This document shows, piece by piece, positions 62,101 to 64,000 of a stretch of 64,000 bases of DNA. The notes under the pieces are model-generated. The model saw only the letters and a list, made by a program, of their open reading frames with translations. It searched no databases and was not told where the DNA came from. The stretch is from Halorubrum sp. 2020YC2 (GTDB lineage: Archaea; Halobacteriota; Halobacteria; Halobacteriales; Haloferacaceae): NCBI RefSeq assembly GCF_018623055.1, contig NZ_CP076019.1, positions 248,001 to 312,000 on the forward strand, in the 5' to 3' direction. The stretch's first letter is position 1. Each line of letters begins with the position of its first letter. Both the position numbers and the translations under genes were made by a program.

Positions 62101-64000
62101 CGAGGCGTTCGGCGCCGAGTACGGCGTCCAGCAGCTGGAGAAGGTCAAGGTGTCGCTCCACGAGGACAGCACCGCCAACCAGTCGAACCTCGATCTCTAC
62201 GTCGGCGGGTCGATCAACGCGTGGGGCGAGTGGCGCGCCTACTCGCCGCCGCTGACCGACGACGACTACACGGTCGAGGTCGAATCGACCGACGACACCG
62301 TCGGATCGGTGATCTTGGAGACGACGTTCACGTTCGCCAACAACGAGGACGCGGTCGGTGACGGCGCCGACATCGCGCCCGAGGACTCACACGAGATAAC
62401 CATTACCACCGGCCCGACCGCGGTGTACGACGAGCCGCTGACGGTCGGTGACGGCGAGGACGTCGAGACGATCCAGGAGGCCGTCGACCTCGCGCCGAGC
62501 GGCGCCGAGATCGAGGTCACTGAAGGCACCTACGACGAGGTCGTCTCGATCGACGAGACGCAGAACCTCACGATCACCGGCGACGACGCCACGATCGTCG
62601 CGCCCGACTCCGGCGCCGCCGACGGCCACGCGCACGTCGACATCCAGGCCAGCGGGACTCACTTCGAGGGCTTCGACCTCGAAACGCCCGCGGGCCTCGC
62701 GAGCGTCGGCGTCTCCGACACGAGCGACGTCACCGTCTCCGACGTCTCGGTGACCGGCGCGTCCGACGCGGTTCAGGTCGTCGGCAGTAGCGACGTCACC
62801 GTCACGAACGCCAGCGCCACGGGCGCCGCGGCCAACGGCGTCCACGTCGCGGACAGCGACTCCGTCGCCGTCCACGACGCCGAGGCGACCGACGCCGGCA
62901 CCGGCGTCCGGATCGCCGGCAGCGCGGGCGTCGCCGTCGACGCGCCGAGCGCGACGAACGTCTCCTACGGCGTGATGCTCGACGGCGCGACCGACGTCGC
63001 CGTCTCGGGCGCGTCCGTCGAGGGCGCCGCCGAGGCGGGTGTCGCGTCGATGAGTTCCAGCGGCGTCGACCTCACCGACGCGTCGGTGACCGACGCCGAC
63101 TACGGCGTCCACGTCGACGGCGGGGCGGTCAGCAACCTGACCGACGCGTCCGTCAGCGACAGCGACTACGGCGTCGTCGCGGAGGGCGGCGCCGCCGTTG
63201 CCGACGCGTCGCACAACGAGATCACGAACGCCACCACCGGCTTCATGTTCTCGGGCAGCGCGACGAGCGGCGAGTTCGCGATGAACGACGTCAACGCCAC
63301 GACCGGCGTGCTGGCGTCCGACGCGGGCGACGACCTCACCGTCCACTTCAACGACTTCGCCGAGACCGAGACGGCGATGGACGCGGAGAGCGGCTCGTTC
63401 GACGCGCCGCTCAACTGGTTCGGCGAGGGCGGCCCGCAGGCCAACAGCGGCATCGCGGGCGACGTCACGTACTCGCCGTACCTCACCGCCGACCTCGGCG
63501 AGGTCGACACGAACACGACGGAGATCGCCGTGGACCTGACGATGGAGGCCAACGAGACCTACACCGTCGGCGTCCCGGCGGCCACCGACCAGACCGTCGG
63601 CGACGCCTTCAACGACGAGTTCGAGGGCGCCGTCTACGGCTACGACGCCGAGATAGGCGACTGGCAGATGCTGACGGCGAACGACAGCCTCAGCGCGCTC
63701 TCGGCCGTTCTCGTCGTCACCGAGGAGGACACCTACGCCACGCTCGACTTCCAGTCCGGCGACGAGCCCGCCAGTCCGGGCCAGGTCGACCTCCACAACG
63801 GGTGGAACCTCGTGAGTCCGTCGGCGTACCACGACGAGGAGTACGCCTTCTGGACCGAGGGCACGAACAAGGGCGACGGCGACTACTACACGCCGAGCAC
63901 GTCGATGATGGCCGAGTCGCACGCCGACGGCCACATCGGCCAAGGCGAGGTGCCCGACTCCGCGGTCAACCCGTTCGGCGGGTACTGGGTCGGCATCGGC
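59177..64000 (+). CDS. Giant secreted subtilase 2 (cut by window end)
   Basis: The frame is open for 1608 codons to the window edge. Signal peptide about 1-30; propeptide about 75-185; a stalk rich in Asn-Glu-Thr glycosylation sequons (194-225); S8 peptidase with Asp282 (VLDSGMD), His320 (GHGTHVSG), Asn414 and Ser497 (SGTSMSAPH); a carboxypeptidase-regulatory-like domain (about 570-640); beta domains with a DUF4350-like segment; a right-handed beta-helix of the NosD type (from about 1095: DVETIQEAVDLAPSGAEIEVTEGTYDEVV); and the start of a further surface domain (VDLHNGWNLVSPSAY). No cohesin, dockerin or PGF-CTERM is seen yet; the C-terminus lies outside. Confidence 0.88.
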   Translation, partial: MIRTNNYTKALAALFAVLMVVSMMAPVAGAAVAADAGDATPAMEEAGDVPAFSDDVSYEQTSDGEFAQQDADDVDIDPALERKFEGQAESDGDTVDVVVRLSPADTSGVQGQEATVGALKDHAAETQQNVVRFAQMSEHVELERQFWITNAVLLEVNPDRVSLEEIASAEGVERLHVNFEVTTAQASGGNGSANESASENETTSTNSTSENETATNETVTNETASDDSAERSEPSADTEPVAPSSMRTENYSTTYGLDMINATEVWDAYNTQGEGVEVAVLDSGMDDSHPDLPELDDEHWQSWDSDGNPIDSEPSDSSGHGTHVSGTVAGAENPDGDVPTFGVAPDVELYHGQVIPGGGGSFTQVAAGMEWAVDTAGVDIISMSLGAAGYSVDMIEPSENARDAGVILVASAGNDGEGTTGSPGNVYPNFASGAVNEDAEVASFSSGETVDTSSAWGDDASDYWPDEYVVPDAAAPGVDVLSSVPGGGYDGTYSGTSMSAPHKTGAFALMLSAAGGSVDRETAIETMEDTAWKPDDAPEPPGTPDTRYGNGIIDVKAAADQVALDSGVTGTVSDGDGDAIEGATIEIEENGFAAETGPDGEYTVLSPPGNYTITASGFGYEEASESVSVPDNETFVEQNITLADALGVEPVAGQPEAIEGGQQFEVQVNVANLETYSVERNGSYEGDLTFELNGAEISEGEDVDVGGLTGLANLTVTTEANTDGEFALDHTFSGAGDTVSVTTGPTTVFAEYTSIAVVDDGVNGDDVVDRLTAELPGSYEIDLLTGSDAVDAAANDEYEAFVVQNIDGTYVEDLKSNTAGASTGVVWLDQWGSGSNGVPARSSALGDPANTEDSFASPNPEMEIVEDSPLFEGVGEVGDTFGIHSATFADHSWFEDSDFQTVGYVQAGGVTDGPAAATLAQEREVLLSTFGSTSFVGSGDYSGDADAVLANAAEWAATTPPVVLNEDQPAQNAPGEAFGAEYGVQQLEKVKVSLHEDSTANQSNLDLYVGGSINAWGEWRAYSPPLTDDDYTVEVESTDDTVGSVILETTFTFANNEDAVGDGADIAPEDSHEITITTGPTAVYDEPLTVGDGEDVETIQEAVDLAPSGAEIEVTEGTYDEVVSIDETQNLTITGDDATIVAPDSGAADGHAHVDIQASGTHFEGFDLETPAGLASVGVSDTSDVTVSDVSVTGASDAVQVVGSSDVTVTNASATGAAANGVHVADSDSVAVHDAEATDAGTGVRIAGSAGVAVDAPSATNVSYGVMLDGATDVAVSGASVEGAAEAGVASMSSSGVDLTDASVTDADYGVHVDGGAVSNLTDASVSDSDYGVVAEGGAAVADASHNEITNATTGFMFSGSATSGEFAMNDVNATTGVLASDAGDDLTVHFNDFAETETAMDAESGSFDAPLNWFGEGGPQANSGIAGDVTYSPYLTADLGEVDTNTTEIAVDLTMEANETYTVGVPAATDQTVGDAFNDEFEGAVYGYDAEIGDWQMLTANDSLSALSAVLVVTEEDTYATLDFQSGDEPASPGQVDLHNGWNLVSPSAYHDEEYAFWTEGTNKGDGDYYTPSTSMMAESHADGHIGQGEVPDSAVNPFGGYWVGIG

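Noticed and set aside
59111-62161. 1016-codon minus-strand frame opposite subtilase 2
   Set aside because: The plus strand encodes clear subtilase motifs with a signal peptide; the minus frame is composition-driven and has no domain.
1-64000. tRNA or rRNA genes
   Set aside because: Reading the intergenic regions I found no TPsiC-like arm with a matching acceptor stem and no rRNA-like sequence; a tRNAscan-SE run would be decisive.

Overview
The window is haloarchaeal chromosomal DNA, most likely from Halorubrum or a close relative. The reasons are very high GC, acidic proteins, many near-leaderless genes with a TATA box about 25-30 nt upstream, a halorhodopsin, halocyanins, an archaeosortase-type PGF-CTERM anchor and archaeal-specific genes (Thi4, Pcc1, prefoldin beta, RpoP, split GMP synthase, TruD, Pth2). 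The genus is an inference from overall look.

Layout. Positions 1-264 are the end of a GH15-type glucan hydrolase gene. From 0.7 to 26.9 kb lies mostly housekeeping DNA: hisF, a GT2 glycosyltransferase, an F420-type oxidoreductase, a methyltransferase, TRAM and cysteine-cluster proteins, an overlapping pabB-pabA-pabC operon, aroE, DUF373 and SppA membrane proteins, a coiled-coil protein, a riboflavin-pathway reductase, metG, a thiR-dcd pair, membrane proteins and pyk. At 27.4-28.3 kb thi4 sits between two facing copies of a dispersed element. At 28.9-33.0 kb is the conserved information-processing cluster (rpl37ae, rpoP, pcc1, pfdB, DUF3194; then guaAA, truD, pth2). At 33.1-36.6 kb is a phototrophy group (halorhodopsin, carotenoid desaturase, bacterio-opsin-activator-like regulator). 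At 36.6-40.6 kb is a copper group (halocyanin, SafE-type membrane protein, Cu P-type ATPase). From 40.7 to 51.6 kb come an aldo/keto reductase, a broken PAS-kinase gene, several micro-proteins, an S9 peptidase, an IS6-family insertion sequence, a glycosyltransferase, a second halocyanin, mfnA and ppsA. From 51.8 to 64.0 kb is a cell-surface cluster: two related DUF7344-type regulators, a subtilase carrying both a cohesin-like and a dockerin module, a PGF-CTERM-anchored cohesin protein, and a second giant subtilase cut by the window edge.

Two signals stand out. First, a dispersed element occurs four times (A 274-705, B 26977-27360, C 28400-28843, D 47650-48053). Each copy has the same hairpins built from different sequences. 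Five base pairs of a 19-bp stem covary among copies, and the only two non-Watson-Crick pairs are G-U on the TATA-proximal strand. That is what a transcribed structured RNA would look like. Each copy ends in a small array of a tail motif (period 51, 57 or 63 bp), with TATA-like boxes between units. Second, the 52.7-57.9 kb pair looks like an archaeal cohesin-dockerin system that could tether, or chain together, a secreted protease on the cell surface.
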